A DNA stretch of 64,000 nt, taken from contig NZ_QUHC01000001.1 of assembly GCF_003479425.1 (NCBI RefSeq), positions 124,001 to 188,000 on the forward strand. Direction: 5' to 3'. Made by a program: the position numbers and the translations under genes. Below the pieces are notes generated by a model, which saw only the letters and a list, made by a program, of their open reading frames with translations, made no database searches and was not told where the DNA came from. Shown here piece after piece: positions 1 through 8,749 of the stretch. Position 1 is the first letter of the stretch. Every line of letters starts with the position of its first letter. Origin of the DNA: Odoribacter sp. AF15-53 (GTDB lineage: Bacteria > Bacteroidota > Bacteroidia > Bacteroidales > Marinifilaceae).

Positions 1-720
1 ATGTTTCATGCAATAGCTCTTTTATTTCCTTTTTTGATTTTAGTTTGGAAACTTGATAAGAGTAAAGTATATCGTAATGTATCAATATTGTTGTTATTTT
101 TGTTTATTTACTTGATGTTCTCAAGTTCTATAACAACGGCTGTGGCATTGGGAGGAATTTCTATAGTTTTGGCTTTAAATACAAGTACAAATAAAAAACA
201 AATTGGTTTAATTTTATTTTTATTTATAGTAGGGTTGTGGGGAAAGAGTATTGTTTTAGGTGTGATAGATTTTTTACTACCATTTGCAGAAGGAACAGGA
301 ATGTATCAAAAGTTGGATGTCATTCGTTTAGGGGTTTCTTATGGAGATCAAATTATGCTAACAAATGGCCGAAGTAATTTGTATGGTGATTCTTGGGATG
401 CTTTTTGTAATAATCCTTTTTTAGGCTGTCATAATGCAAATTTGTTGGGAGAGCATTCGTTTATTATAGATAGATTAGGTTTTTATGGTTTAATCGGTTT
501 TTTGCCTTATTTGATATTTCTTTTTTTACAAATAAAGATGCCATTAAAATATATTTCACCCTATATAAGACCTTATTATTATTGGTCTTATTTTCCTTAT
601 ATAGGTATGATGTTTTTGAAAAACATTCATTTATATGAAATGTATTGTGTCGTGTTTATTGTTGTTCCGGGGCTCTATATATGGGCCTCTAAAAGATATT
701 TCCCTTCTTATTTGAAATAA
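1..720 (+). CDS. Wzy/O-antigen polymerase-like membrane protein, 5' partial
   Basis: Partial gene cut by the left edge; the reading frame is open from base 1, so the Met at position 1 may be internal. The 239 visible residues are very hydrophobic, with about six membrane segments and one long loop (roughly residues 100-150) rich in Asn, Gly and Cys. A loop of this kind between late helices, with an RxN pair (GRSNLYG) and a histidine (CHNAN), is typical of Wzy/WaaL-like polymerases and ligases, which join repeat units in the periplasm. Family assignment rests on topology and capsule-locus context; sequence similarity between Wzy proteins is weak. Composition is very AT-rich (16 of the first 60 bases are G or C), unlike the housekeeping genes later in the window, which suggests acquisition by transfer. 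Confidence 0.6.
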   Translation: MFHAIALLFPFLILVWKLDKSKVYRNVSILLLFLFIYLMFSSSITTAVALGGISIVLALNTSTNKKQIGLILFLFIVGLWGKSIVLGVIDFLLPFAEGTGMYQKLDVIRLGVSYGDQIMLTNGRSNLYGDSWDAFCNNPFLGCHNANLLGEHSFIIDRLGFYGLIGFLPYLIFLFLQIKMPLKYISPYIRPYYYWSYFPYIGMMFLKNIHLYEMYCVVFIVVPGLYIWASKRYFPSYLK

Positions 721-821
721 TTGTATTCAGGAGATTGTAAGGTGTAGTTATCTTAATTGAAGCAATATATATTTTAATTGAGTTAAAATTTATTTCGTTA
801 AATAATAGAAATGTACATAGA

Positions 822-1559
822 ATGAATGTATTTGGTTTGCATATAGAATTTAATCATGATGTGTTTGATAATACGGTATTTACGTTGATTAAAGAACGAG
901 GAAAAGGTTATGTTTGTGTTATAGATGCAAATGTTTTGACGATGTCTCGTCGAGATAGAAATTATCAAAATGTAATAAATGCAGCTTATGTAAATACATG
1001 TGATGGAAGTTCTATTGCAAGTATGGTTAATATTATATATAAGACTCATTATAAGGCGTATAATGGACCAGAAATTTTTGGAAAATATATAGAAAAGCCA
1101 ATACGGCAATTACTTCTTGGAAATACTCAGGAGAAATACAACATGATAAAAACGGTATTACGCGATAAAAATGTAGATGATACTTATTTGTCGTATTTAC
1201 CCTTACCTTTTATAAGTGTGAATGATTTTAATTATGAGGAAATTGCAAAGCAAATAAATCAAATACAAGCAGATATAATATGGGTTTCTTTAGGTGCTCC
1301 TAAGCAAGAAATATTTATGAATAAGATTTTACCTTATATTGATAAAGGCGTTATGTTTGGGATTGGGGCTGCTTTTAATTTTTATATAGGTGAATTAAAT
1401 TGTCCCAAAATACATATCGGTTCATTGAGATTTATTTGGTTGGATAGGTTGTATAGAGAACCTAAAAAAATCTGGCGGAGATTATTTAATTACTTGAAAA
1501 TTCTACCTGGTTTATATTTAACAGAGATGAAGCGTAAAAGAAAAAATAATCGAGATTAG
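822..1559 (+). CDS. WecG/TagA/CpsF-family glycosyltransferase
   Basis: 245 residues, the usual length for the WecG/TagA/CpsF family (GT26), which adds a sugar (ManNAc, ManNAcA or glucose in known members) to an undecaprenyl-linked intermediate at the inner membrane face. Recognisable family blocks are the N-terminal IDANVLTMSRRD with the following TCDGSSIA segment (the conserved Asp region), VSLGAPKQEIFM near residue 160, and the FGIGAAFNFYIGE segment followed by a basic W-L-x-R-L-x-R-E-P tail. The start ATG at 822 has no clear Shine-Dalgarno sequence. The gene is as AT-rich as the polymerase gene before it, so these two probably arrived together. The sugar donor cannot be read from sequence. 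Confidence 0.88.
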   Translation: MNVFGLHIEFNHDVFDNTVFTLIKERGKGYVCVIDANVLTMSRRDRNYQNVINAAYVNTCDGSSIASMVNIIYKTHYKAYNGPEIFGKYIEKPIRQLLLGNTQEKYNMIKTVLRDKNVDDTYLSYLPLPFISVNDFNYEEIAKQINQIQADIIWVSLGAPKQEIFMNKILPYIDKGVMFGIGAAFNFYIGELNCPKIHIGSLRFIWLDRLYREPKKIWRRLFNYLKILPGLYLTEMKRKRKNNRD

Positions 1560-1588
1560 TCCTTGAGAAAAATAATTATTGAAATAGT

Positions 1589-2665
1589 ATGACAAAGGTT
1601 GCATTAATAACTGGCATAACAGGTCAGGATGGGTCTTTCTTGGCCGAATTTTTACTGGAAAAAGGGTATGAAGTACATGGAATAATTCGGCGCTCCTCGT
1701 CCTTCAATACTGGGCGAATTGAACATCTTTATTTGGATGAATGGGTGCGAGACATGAAAAATAAACGGTTGATTAACTTGCATTATGGCGATATGACGGA
1801 TTCCAGCTCGTTGGTTCGGATATTGCAACAAGTGAGACCAACCGAGATATATAATCTGGCGGCACAAAGTCACGTGAAAGTGTCTTTCGATTGCCCAGAA
1901 TACACGGCTGATGCGGATGCTTTGGGGACTTTGCGTTTGCTTGAGGCGATACGTATACTGGGAATGGAGAAAACATGTCGGGTTTATCAAGCCTCAACTT
2001 CAGAATTGTACGGGTTAGTACAGGAAGTTCCTCAAAAAGAGACAACACCTTTTTACCCTCGTTCCCCGTATGGTGTGGCCAAGCAATATGGTTTTTGGAT
2101 CACTAAAAATTATCGGGAGGCATATGGAATGTATGCGGTTAACGGGATATTGTTTAACCACGAGAGCGAGAGAAGGGGAGAGACTTTTGTTACGCGTAAG
2201 ATCACGATAGCTGCAGCACGTATAGCGCAAGGGTATCAAGATAAATTGTATCTGGGTAATATAGATTCGTTAAGGGATTGGGGATATGCTAAAGATTACG
2301 TGGAATGTATGTGGTTGATTCTTCAACATGATACCCCGGAGGATTTTGTTATTGCGACCGGGGAATACCACACGGTACGGGAGTTTACGACACTTGCCTT
2401 TAAAGAAGTGGGCATTGAGCTTCGCTGGGAAGGGAAAGGAATAGATGAGAAAGGTATTGATGCGAGAACAGGTAAGGTGTTGGTCGAGATAGATCCGAAA
2501 TATTTTCGTCCCGCAGAAGTCGAACAATTGTTGGGGGACCCGACAAAAGCTAAAACTTTACTTGGTTGGAATCCTCAAAAGACTTCATTCCAGGAATTAG
2601 TGAAGATTATGGTCGAGCATGATATGAAGTTCGTGAAGAAAATTCATCTTAAAGCACAAATGTGA
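1589..2665 (+). CDS. gmd: GDP-mannose 4,6-dehydratase
   Basis: 358 residues. Extended SDR enzyme that converts GDP-D-mannose to GDP-4-keto-6-deoxymannose, the first committed step to GDP-L-fucose. The NAD(P)-binding start [15 protein letters not shown], the family block [16 protein letters not shown], the SxS catalytic segment (QASTSELYG) and the [10 protein letters not shown] active-site Tyr/Lys pair are all present, and the [17 protein letters not shown] substrate block is a Gmd hallmark. It overlaps the next gene, fcl, in a TGATG arrangement, so the two are translationally coupled. Together with manC at 6543 the operon has the whole route from mannose-1-phosphate to GDP-fucose. Confidence 0.97.
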   Translation: MTKVALITGITGQDGSFLAEFLLEKGYEVHGIIRRSSSFNTGRIEHLYLDEWVRDMKNKRLINLHYGDMTDSSSLVRILQQVRPTEIYNLAAQSHVKVSFDCPEYTADADALGTLRLLEAIRILGMEKTCRVYQASTSELYGLVQEVPQKETTPFYPRSPYGVAKQYGFWITKNYREAYGMYAVNGILFNHESERRGETFVTRKITIAAARIAQGYQDKLYLGNIDSLRDWGYAKDYVECMWLILQHDTPEDFVIATGEYHTVREFTTLAFKEVGIELRWEGKGIDEKGIDARTGKVLVEIDPKYFRPAEVEQLLGDPTKAKTLLGWNPQKTSFQELVKIMVEHDMKFVKKIHLKAQM

Positions 2666-3741
2666 TGAATAAGGATAGTAAGATATACGTGGCTGGACAT
2701 CGAGGACTAGTCGGGTCGGCAATATGGAATAACTTAATTTCTAAAGGGTATACTAATTTAATCGGGGCAACTCATCAAGAATTGGATTTGCTGGATGGAG
2801 TATCCGTGAAAGCGTTTTTTGATAAAGAAAAACCCGAGTACGTGATTCTTGCTGCAGCGCATGTTGGAGGGATAATGGCAAACAATACTTATCGAGCAGA
2901 CTTTATTTACGAGAATTTGCAGATTCAACAGAACGTGATAGGAGAGAGTTTTCGGCATCACGTGAAAAAGTTACTCTTTTTAGGTAGTACTTGTATTTAT
3001 CCTCGGGAAGCTTCCCAACCTATGGTGGAAGATTGCCTGTTGACCTCGACATTAGAATACACGAATGAACCTTATGCGATAGCTAAAATTGCAGGTTTGA
3101 AATTGTGCGAGAGTTTTAACTTGCAATACGGAACTAATTATATTGCGGTGATGCCGACAAATCTCTACGGGCCGAATGATAATTTTCATTTAGAAAATAG
3201 TCACGTGATGCCTGCAATGATTCGAAAGATATTTTTGAGTAAATGTTTGATGGAGGAGGATTGGAATGCTTTAAAAAAGGATTTAAATACTCGTCCTGTT
3301 GAGGGGGTAAACGGGGAATGTGGTTTGGATGTGATTCTTCCTGTTTTAGGGAAATATGGTATTTATTCTGATCGGGTTGAACTTTGGGGCTCTGGGAAAC
3401 CTTTGAGAGAATTTTTATGGAGTGAAGAAATGGCTGATGCGTCTGTATTTGTGTTGGAACACGTGGATTTTAAAGATACTTATCAAGAAGGAGAGAAGGA
3501 GATTCGCAATTGTCATATTAACGTGGGTACGGGGAAAGAAATCTCGATTAAGCAGCTTTCTGAGGTAATATCGAGTGTTATGAATTACAAGGGGAAAATT
3601 AAATTTGATACTTCTAAACCGGATGGTACCATGCGAAAGTTGACGGATCCATCGAAACTTCATGCTTTGGGGTGGCATCACAAAATAGAGGTTGAAGATG
3701 GGGTAAAATATTTATTTGAATGGTATAAAACGACTTTATAA
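2665..3741 (+). CDS. fcl: GDP-L-fucose synthase
   Basis: 358 residues from the ATG at 2665, which overlaps the gmd stop (TGATG); a GTG at 2662 is a less likely start. Epimerase/reductase that turns GDP-4-keto-6-deoxymannose into GDP-L-fucose with NADPH. Seen in the protein: the Rossmann motif AGHRGLVGSAI, the family block LAAAHVGGI, the FLGSTCIYP serine segment and the YAIAKIAG catalytic Tyr-Lys pair. Around residues 195-235 it has a longer insert than E. coli WcaG, as seen in many Bacteroidales Fcl proteins. It lies between gmd and the fusion protein at 3744 in the fucose block. Confidence 0.96.
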   Translation: MNKDSKIYVAGHRGLVGSAIWNNLISKGYTNLIGATHQELDLLDGVSVKAFFDKEKPEYVILAAAHVGGIMANNTYRADFIYENLQIQQNVIGESFRHHVKKLLFLGSTCIYPREASQPMVEDCLLTSTLEYTNEPYAIAKIAGLKLCESFNLQYGTNYIAVMPTNLYGPNDNFHLENSHVMPAMIRKIFLSKCLMEEDWNALKKDLNTRPVEGVNGECGLDVILPVLGKYGIYSDRVELWGSGKPLREFLWSEEMADASVFVLEHVDFKDTYQEGEKEIRNCHINVGTGKEISIKQLSEVISSVMNYKGKIKFDTSKPDGTMRKLTDPSKLHALGWHHKIEVEDGVKYLFEWYKTTL

Positions 3742-3743
3742 TT

Positions 3744-4895
3744 ATGACAAAGAAAGTGTTTGTATCCGGTTGTTACGATATGTTACATAGCGGGCATGTT
3801 GCTTTCTTTAAAGAAGCTGCTCGGTTTGGTGATTTGTATGTCGGAATTGGTTCGGATAAAACAATATACGAGTTAAAATCCAGGCAAACTGTTTGTTCCG
3901 AAATTGAACGTTTGTACATGGTTAAAGCTGTTCGGTACGTGAAAGATGCTTGCATAAATTCCGGTTCCGGGATGATGGATTTCGTGGAGAGTGTGGAGCG
4001 TGTCAAACCGGATGTATTTGTGGTAAATGAGGATGGCGATTCAGAGATTAAAAGAATGTTTTGCAAGGAACGAGGTATTGAATATGTGGTGTTGAAGCGT
4101 GTTCCAGAGGACGGGTTGACAGAACGTTCAACAACTTCAATAAGGAATACGGTTAAGTCCCAGTTACCTTATCGTTTGGATTTGGCTGGGACGTGGATAG
4201 ATCAACCTTATGTCTCTAAATTTTCCCCGGGATGGGCGTTGACAATTTCTTTGGAACCCACGATTGAATTCGTGGAGAGGTGTGGTATGTCAACCTCAAC
4301 ACGAAATGCTGCGAGGAAGATTTGGCCTTACCAGTTGCCGAATTATAATAGCGAGATGCTTGCCAAGTTGCTTTTCTGTTTTGAAAATGAGCCGAATAAG
4401 AATGAACATGTGTCGGGAGCACAGGATGCAATAGGTATTTGCATGCCGGGTTTGTGTCGTCATTATTATAATAATAATTACTGGCCGGAAAAAATTGAAT
4501 CTTGTTTGGATGAGGATGTTTTGTGTTGGTTGGAGGAACATCTTTGCATGATGTTGATGTTTCCTCGTAGACCTGGCACTACGGTCGTGGAAAATAGTCA
4601 TTTGTGCGAGGAGAATGTCAAGGAACTGGCTGATGCGGCTTCTCGATGCTGGGATGCTATCATGCGGAAAGATTTGCAAGGTTTCGCTGCTAGTTTCAAG
4701 GCCTCTTTCGAAGCTCAGATTAAGTTGTTCCCCGGTATGATGGCCGAGGGAGTTGCCGAAGAGATAGAGAAATATAAAGATAAAGTGTTGGCATGGAAAA
4801 TGCCTGGGGCAGGTGGAGGAGGATATTTGGCAATGGTTTGTGAAAAGCCCTTGGAAGGATCAATCAGGATAAAAATACGAAGGAGGTTAGAATGA
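3744..4895 (+). CDS. Cytidylyltransferase-like / GHMP kinase-like fusion protein
   Basis: 383 residues with two domains. Residues 1-135 are a nucleotidyltransferase of the cytidylyltransferase fold: GCYDMLHSGH carries the HxGH motif and STTSIRNT matches the C-terminal ISSTxIR-type motif. Residues about 136-380 look like a GHMP sugar kinase of the HddA/FKP type: the opening PYRLDLAGTWID, the SGAQDAIGI block and the late GAGGGGYLAMV glycine motif. The usual kinase phosphate loop (GLGSSA) is not clear; only CGMSTST is seen, and the stretch between the first and third motifs is short. Gmd/Fcl upstream and a mutarotase plus FucP downstream point to a role in L-fucose activation, analogous to but organised differently from Fkp. 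The exact reaction is inference. Confidence 0.7.
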   Translation: MTKKVFVSGCYDMLHSGHVAFFKEAARFGDLYVGIGSDKTIYELKSRQTVCSEIERLYMVKAVRYVKDACINSGSGMMDFVESVERVKPDVFVVNEDGDSEIKRMFCKERGIEYVVLKRVPEDGLTERSTTSIRNTVKSQLPYRLDLAGTWIDQPYVSKFSPGWALTISLEPTIEFVERCGMSTSTRNAARKIWPYQLPNYNSEMLAKLLFCFENEPNKNEHVSGAQDAIGICMPGLCRHYYNNNYWPEKIESCLDEDVLCWLEEHLCMMLMFPRRPGTTVVENSHLCEENVKELADAASRCWDAIMRKDLQGFAASFKASFEAQIKLFPGMMAEGVAEEIEKYKDKVLAWKMPGAGGGGYLAMVCEKPLEGSIRIKIRRRLE

Positions 4896-5227
4896 AAAGA
4901 TTTTGCCAAATGTTAAGACTCAAGGAAAATAAAGATTTGATAGAAGAATATACTCGCGTGCATGCTAATGTGTGGCCGGAGGTACAACGAGGGATAAAAG
5001 AAGTTGGGATTCTTGATATGCAAATTTATGTTCGCGATAATTTATTGTTTATGATCGTGGACACGATTGATGGTTTTGACTGGGAACGTGATATGACAAG
5101 GTTATCCATGCTTCCTCGTCAAGCTGAGTGGGAACGGTTCGTGGCTAAATTTCAAGATGTAGAAGAGGGGGCGTCTTCACGGGAAAAGTGGACTTTAATG
5201 GATAAGATATTTGAACTTGTAAAATAG
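4892..5227 (+). CDS. L-rhamnose/L-fucose mutarotase family protein (DUF718)
   Basis: 111 residues, the normal size for the RhaM/FucM-like dimeric alpha-beta barrel mutarotases that interconvert alpha and beta anomers of L-rhamnose or L-fucose. Family features visible are the start RFCQMLRLKENKDLIEEY, an H-A-N-V-W-P segment with the catalytic-region His, and the W-E-R-D central block. The start overlaps the previous gene by four bases (ATGA) and is preceded by a good AGGAGG sequence, so translation is coupled. Its place between a fucose-type kinase fusion and the fucose permease gene suggests that L-fucose is the substrate here rather than rhamnose. Confidence 0.85.
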   Translation: MKRFCQMLRLKENKDLIEEYTRVHANVWPEVQRGIKEVGILDMQIYVRDNLLFMIVDTIDGFDWERDMTRLSMLPRQAEWERFVAKFQDVEEGASSREKWTLMDKIFELVK

Positions 5228-6550
5228 ATGAGACATTCTCTTTTTAAATCCAGATCTGGTATTAATTATTTAGTACCTTTTATTATTATTACCTCATGTT
5301 TTGCGTTATGGGGATTTGCCAATGATATAACTAATCCTATGGTCAAGGCTTTTTCCAAGATATTCAGGATGAGCGTAACGGAAGGATCGCTCGTGCAAGT
5401 TGCTTTCTACGGAGGATATTTTGCCATGGCAGTTCCCGCAGCTTTGTTTATTAGGAAGTTTTCTTTTAAAAGTGGAATATTGATGGGATTGGCCTTGTAT
5501 GCAACGGGGGCATTGTTTTTTATCCCTGCAAAATTTAGCGGGGAATATTATCCCTTTTTGATAGCTTATTTTATTTTGACCTGCGGTTTGTCTTTTTTAG
5601 AAACGAGTGCGAATCCTTATATCCTGTCCATGGGAGATGAAGAAACGGCAACTCGCAGGTTGAATCTGGCACAGGCTTTTAATCCGGTGGGATCTTTATT
5701 GGGGATGTTCGTGGCAATGCATTTTATTCAAGCTCGGTTAAATCCCATGAGTACGGAGGAAAGAGGTTTGCTCGATGAGAGTTCGTTTAATGCCATTAAA
5801 GATAGTGATTTGTCTGTTTTAATCACTCCTTATATCTGGATTGGAATTCTTATCGTACTTGTATTTTTATCCGTGCTGTTGTGTAAAATCCCGTCAGTGG
5901 GTGACGCTTCAACAGGAGGAACGAAAAACATTTCTGTAAAAAAGTCTTTCCAAAAATTGATTGGTAATAAAAAGTACCGAGAAGGAGTGATTGCTCAATT
6001 TTTTTATGTTGGGGTACAAATCATGTGTTGGACTTTTATCATTCAATATGGGACTGGTATATTCATGAGAGAAGGGATGACAGAACGTGTCGCAGAGATG
6101 TTAGCCCAGAAGTATAACATGGTGGCGATGTTGATATTTTGTGTAAGTCGATTTATGTGTACTTTTTTATTAAAGTATATAAATTCAAGTAAATTGTTGA
6201 TGGTACTGGCTTCTATAGGAGCAATTTTGATGCTTGGGGTGATCGGATGCGAGAATCGAGAAGGTATATATTGTTTGGTGGGAGTTTCTGCTTGTATGTC
6301 TTTAATGTTCCCCACGATTTATGGAATTGCTCTCTGTGGATTGGGAGAGGAAGTGAAGTTGGGTTCGGCTGGTTTGATTATGGCTATTTTAGGGGGCTCT
6401 CTTTTGCCACCTCTTCAAGCCATGATTATTGATATGAAAACAATTATGGGGCTATCGGCAATAAATGTTTCGTTTGTAATTCCGTTAATTTGTTTCATGG
6501 TGGTTATTATATACGGGAAAAGAACATTGAAATATAGTAATTATGAATAA
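5228..6550 (+). CDS. fucP: L-fucose:H+ symporter (MFS)
   Basis: 440 residues with 12 predicted membrane segments. Member of the FucP/GluP branch of the major facilitator superfamily, which imports L-fucose with protons; the N-terminal block FALWGFANDITNPMVKAF and the ETSANPYILSMG segment after helix 4 are typical of this branch, as is the late GLIMAILGGSLLPPLQA block. It starts immediately after the mutarotase stop and overlaps manC by eight bases, so it is an integral part of the capsule operon and not part of a fucose catabolic operon. A sugar importer inside a capsule operon is unusual and suggests that free fucose from the surroundings feeds surface polysaccharide synthesis. Confidence 0.92.
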   Translation: MRHSLFKSRSGINYLVPFIIITSCFALWGFANDITNPMVKAFSKIFRMSVTEGSLVQVAFYGGYFAMAVPAALFIRKFSFKSGILMGLALYATGALFFIPAKFSGEYYPFLIAYFILTCGLSFLETSANPYILSMGDEETATRRLNLAQAFNPVGSLLGMFVAMHFIQARLNPMSTEERGLLDESSFNAIKDSDLSVLITPYIWIGILIVLVFLSVLLCKIPSVGDASTGGTKNISVKKSFQKLIGNKKYREGVIAQFFYVGVQIMCWTFIIQYGTGIFMREGMTERVAEMLAQKYNMVAMLIFCVSRFMCTFLLKYINSSKLLMVLASIGAILMLGVIGCENREGIYCLVGVSACMSLMFPTIYGIALCGLGEEVKLGSAGLIMAILGGSLLPPLQAMIIDMKTIMGLSAINVSFVIPLICFMVVIIYGKRTLKYSNYE

Positions 6551-7586
6551 TAATCATTTGGTTATAATGGCAGGGGGAATTGGTAGTCGTTTTTGGCCCA
6601 TGAGTACTCCAGAAATGCCCAAACAGTTTGTAGATGTTTTAGGAGTAGGTAAAAGTTTACTCCAACTCACGGTAGAAAGATTTAGCGGGGTTATTCCGAG
6701 AGAGAATGTATGGATCGTGACATCTAAAAATTATAAAGATATTGTGACGACTCAACTTGATGGAATTCCTAGAGAGCAACTATTACTGGAGCCTTGTATG
6801 AGAAACACGGCACCATGTATTGCTTACGTTACATACAAGATTAGAAAAAAATATCCGAATGCTAATTTGGTCTTTTCCCCAGCAGATCATATCGTGTTGG
6901 AGATAGAGAAATTCAAAAGGGTAATAATGGAGAGTTTGGTATTCACGTCTTTTCCCGGTAGAATCGTGACGTTAGGGATAAAACCTACGAGGCCGGAAAC
7001 TGGTTACGGTTATATCAAGGGTGAAGTAGAAGCGGGTGCTAAAATAAGGAAAGTGGAGGCTTTTAAAGAAAAGCCCGGTTATGATCTGGCTAAAAAGTAC
7101 GTGGCGGAAGAATGTTATTTTTGGAATGCGGGGATATTTGTTTGGAATGTTAGTACAATTATTTCAGAATTTGAAAAGTATGTACCCGAATTGGCTCGAA
7201 AATTTGCGGCGTTAGATCCCGTGTATTATTCTTCAGATGAGCAAACGGCTATTGATAAAGAGTTTGCAACTTGCGAGAGTATCTCGATTGATTATGCGGT
7301 GATGGAAAAAAGTGAACGTGTTTTTGTTTACCCAGAGGATTTCGGGTGGAGCGATCTTGGAACCTGGGGAAGTCTATATACTCATTTGGAACAAGATAAT
7401 CATGGAAACGCTATTGTCGGTGAAAACGTGAAATTGGTAGATTGTGAGAATTGCGTTGTTTATGTTCCTGGAATGAAAAAAATGGTTATGCAAGGATTGA
7501 ATGATTATATCGTGGCAGTTAACAATAACTTGTTGCTTGTTTGTAAAAAAGAAAAAGAACAAGAAATTAAGGAATGGCAAAGTTAG
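6543..7586 (+). CDS. manC: Mannose-1-phosphate guanylyltransferase
   Basis: 347 residues. Makes GDP-mannose from mannose-1-phosphate and GTP, the substrate for Gmd. The N-terminal nucleotide-binding motif MAGGIGSRFWPMS with PKQF, the LEPCMRNTAPC block, the SPADHIV metal-binding motif and the EKPG substrate loop are present, and the FGWSDLGTWGSL block lies near the end. It is the short form without the C-terminal phosphomannose isomerase domain found in bifunctional ManC/AlgA. It overlaps fucP by eight bases. Being last in the fucose block, it completes the de novo GDP-L-fucose route (manC-gmd-fcl) alongside the putative salvage genes. Confidence 0.96.
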   Translation: MNNNHLVIMAGGIGSRFWPMSTPEMPKQFVDVLGVGKSLLQLTVERFSGVIPRENVWIVTSKNYKDIVTTQLDGIPREQLLLEPCMRNTAPCIAYVTYKIRKKYPNANLVFSPADHIVLEIEKFKRVIMESLVFTSFPGRIVTLGIKPTRPETGYGYIKGEVEAGAKIRKVEAFKEKPGYDLAKKYVAEECYFWNAGIFVWNVSTIISEFEKYVPELARKFAALDPVYYSSDEQTAIDKEFATCESISIDYAVMEKSERVFVYPEDFGWSDLGTWGSLYTHLEQDNHGNAIVGENVKLVDCENCVVYVPGMKKMVMQGLNDYIVAVNNNLLLVCKKEKEQEIKEWQS

Positions 7587-7631
7587 TGATAAAAGTGGAT
7601 GTGTGTGAAATTCTAGTATTATAAATTGGTG

Positions 7632-8591
7632 ATGAATATTCTTGTTACAGGTATCCATGGTTTCGTGGGTTCTAATCTTGTGTTGTCCTTAAAAGAGAGG
7701 CATGTTCTTTATGGGTTGGATATTGTTTCTCCTGAAAAAGAGGGGGTGACAAAGACTTATTCGTGGGATGAGTTGGAGGGAGTGGAAGGGATAGATGCGA
7801 TCGTGCATTTGGCGGGGAAGGCGCATGATACAAAAAATGAAGCCGTGGCGGAAACTTATTTCACGATAAACACGGGGTTGACCCGGAAAGTTTTTGATTA
7901 CTTTCTGAAATCTTCGGCAAAGAAATTTATCTTTTTCAGTTCGGTAAAGGCGGCGGCGGATTTCGTGGTGGGGGATAAATTGACGGAGGAGGTGATCCCG
8001 ACTCCCAATGGGCCTTACGGGGAGAGTAAAATTGCGGCAGAGAATTATATACAGGAAAAGGTGGCTGGTTACAGGTTACTGGGGGCAGGTTGTGAAAAAC
8101 AGGTTTATATATTGCGGCCTTGCATGATTCACGGGCCGGGAAATAAGGGAAACCTGAATTTGTTGTATAACGTGGTGAAGAAGGGGTTGCCTTGGCCGTT
8201 GGGGGATTTCGAAAACAGGAGGTCGTTCACGTCGGTGGATAATCTTTGTTACGTGGTGAACGGGTTGATCGAGAAGGATGTCCCGTCGGGGATATATCAT
8301 ATGGCGGATGACGAGGCTTTGTCTACCAACGAGTTGATCCGGGAGATGTGCAAGGTGATGGGAAAGAAAGCACATATCTGGAAGATGAACAGGGGGTTAA
8401 TGAAGGAGTGTGCTGGGTTAGGGTCGCTTTTGCATTTGCCTTTGAATCTGGAACGGTTGAGAAAATTGACAGAAAATTACGTGGTGTCGAACGAGAAGAT
8501 CAAGCGGGCGTTGGGGATTGAACGGATGCCGGTGACGGCGGTGGAAGGGCTGAGGAAAACGATAAGATCGTTTTCTGATTTTAAATTTTAG
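7632..8591 (+). CDS. NAD-dependent epimerase/dehydratase
   Basis: 319 residues from the ATG at 7632; in-frame TTG and GTG codons just before it are less likely starts. Extended SDR protein with the Rossmann motif GIHGFVGSNL, a serine segment FFSSVKAAA and the catalytic YGESKIAAE. Similar genes sit next to a WecA-like transferase at the end of many Bacteroidales capsule operons, where they are thought to make the nucleotide sugar that starts the repeat unit, such as a UDP-HexNAc 4-epimerase or 4-reductase product. The substrate cannot be told from sequence. GC content is higher here and in the next gene than in the first two genes of the locus. Confidence 0.85.
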   Translation: MNILVTGIHGFVGSNLVLSLKERHVLYGLDIVSPEKEGVTKTYSWDELEGVEGIDAIVHLAGKAHDTKNEAVAETYFTINTGLTRKVFDYFLKSSAKKFIFFSSVKAAADFVVGDKLTEEVIPTPNGPYGESKIAAENYIQEKVAGYRLLGAGCEKQVYILRPCMIHGPGNKGNLNLLYNVVKKGLPWPLGDFENRRSFTSVDNLCYVVNGLIEKDVPSGIYHMADDEALSTNELIREMCKVMGKKAHIWKMNRGLMKECAGLGSLLHLPLNLERLRKLTENYVVSNEKIKRALGIERMPVTAVEGLRKTIRSFSDFKF

Positions 8592-8749
8592 ATTTACGAT
8601 TTTAGATTGAGAAATCTTATTGAAAATGATTTTAGATTTCTACGGCATGGAGATAGCCTTTGGTTCGTTACAAATTACAGGTTTTTCCTTGTCGTTTAAT
8701 TTTATCCCTTTTCCCATTCTAAACTCTAAATTTTAAACTTTAAATTTTC
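8592..8749. repeat. AT-rich intergenic spacer with GATTTTAGA-type repeats
   Basis: 158 bases without a gene. Short degenerate direct repeats built from ATTTTAGATT, AAATTTTA and their variants run through it. Similar tracts occur in the window before parC (about 41865-41895), before the fumarylacetoacetase-like gene (about 49219-49245) and upstream of pepD (about 62305-62335). No hairpin long enough for a terminator and no clear promoter was seen, so the epimerase and WecA-like genes may still be cotranscribed. Confidence 0.5.
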
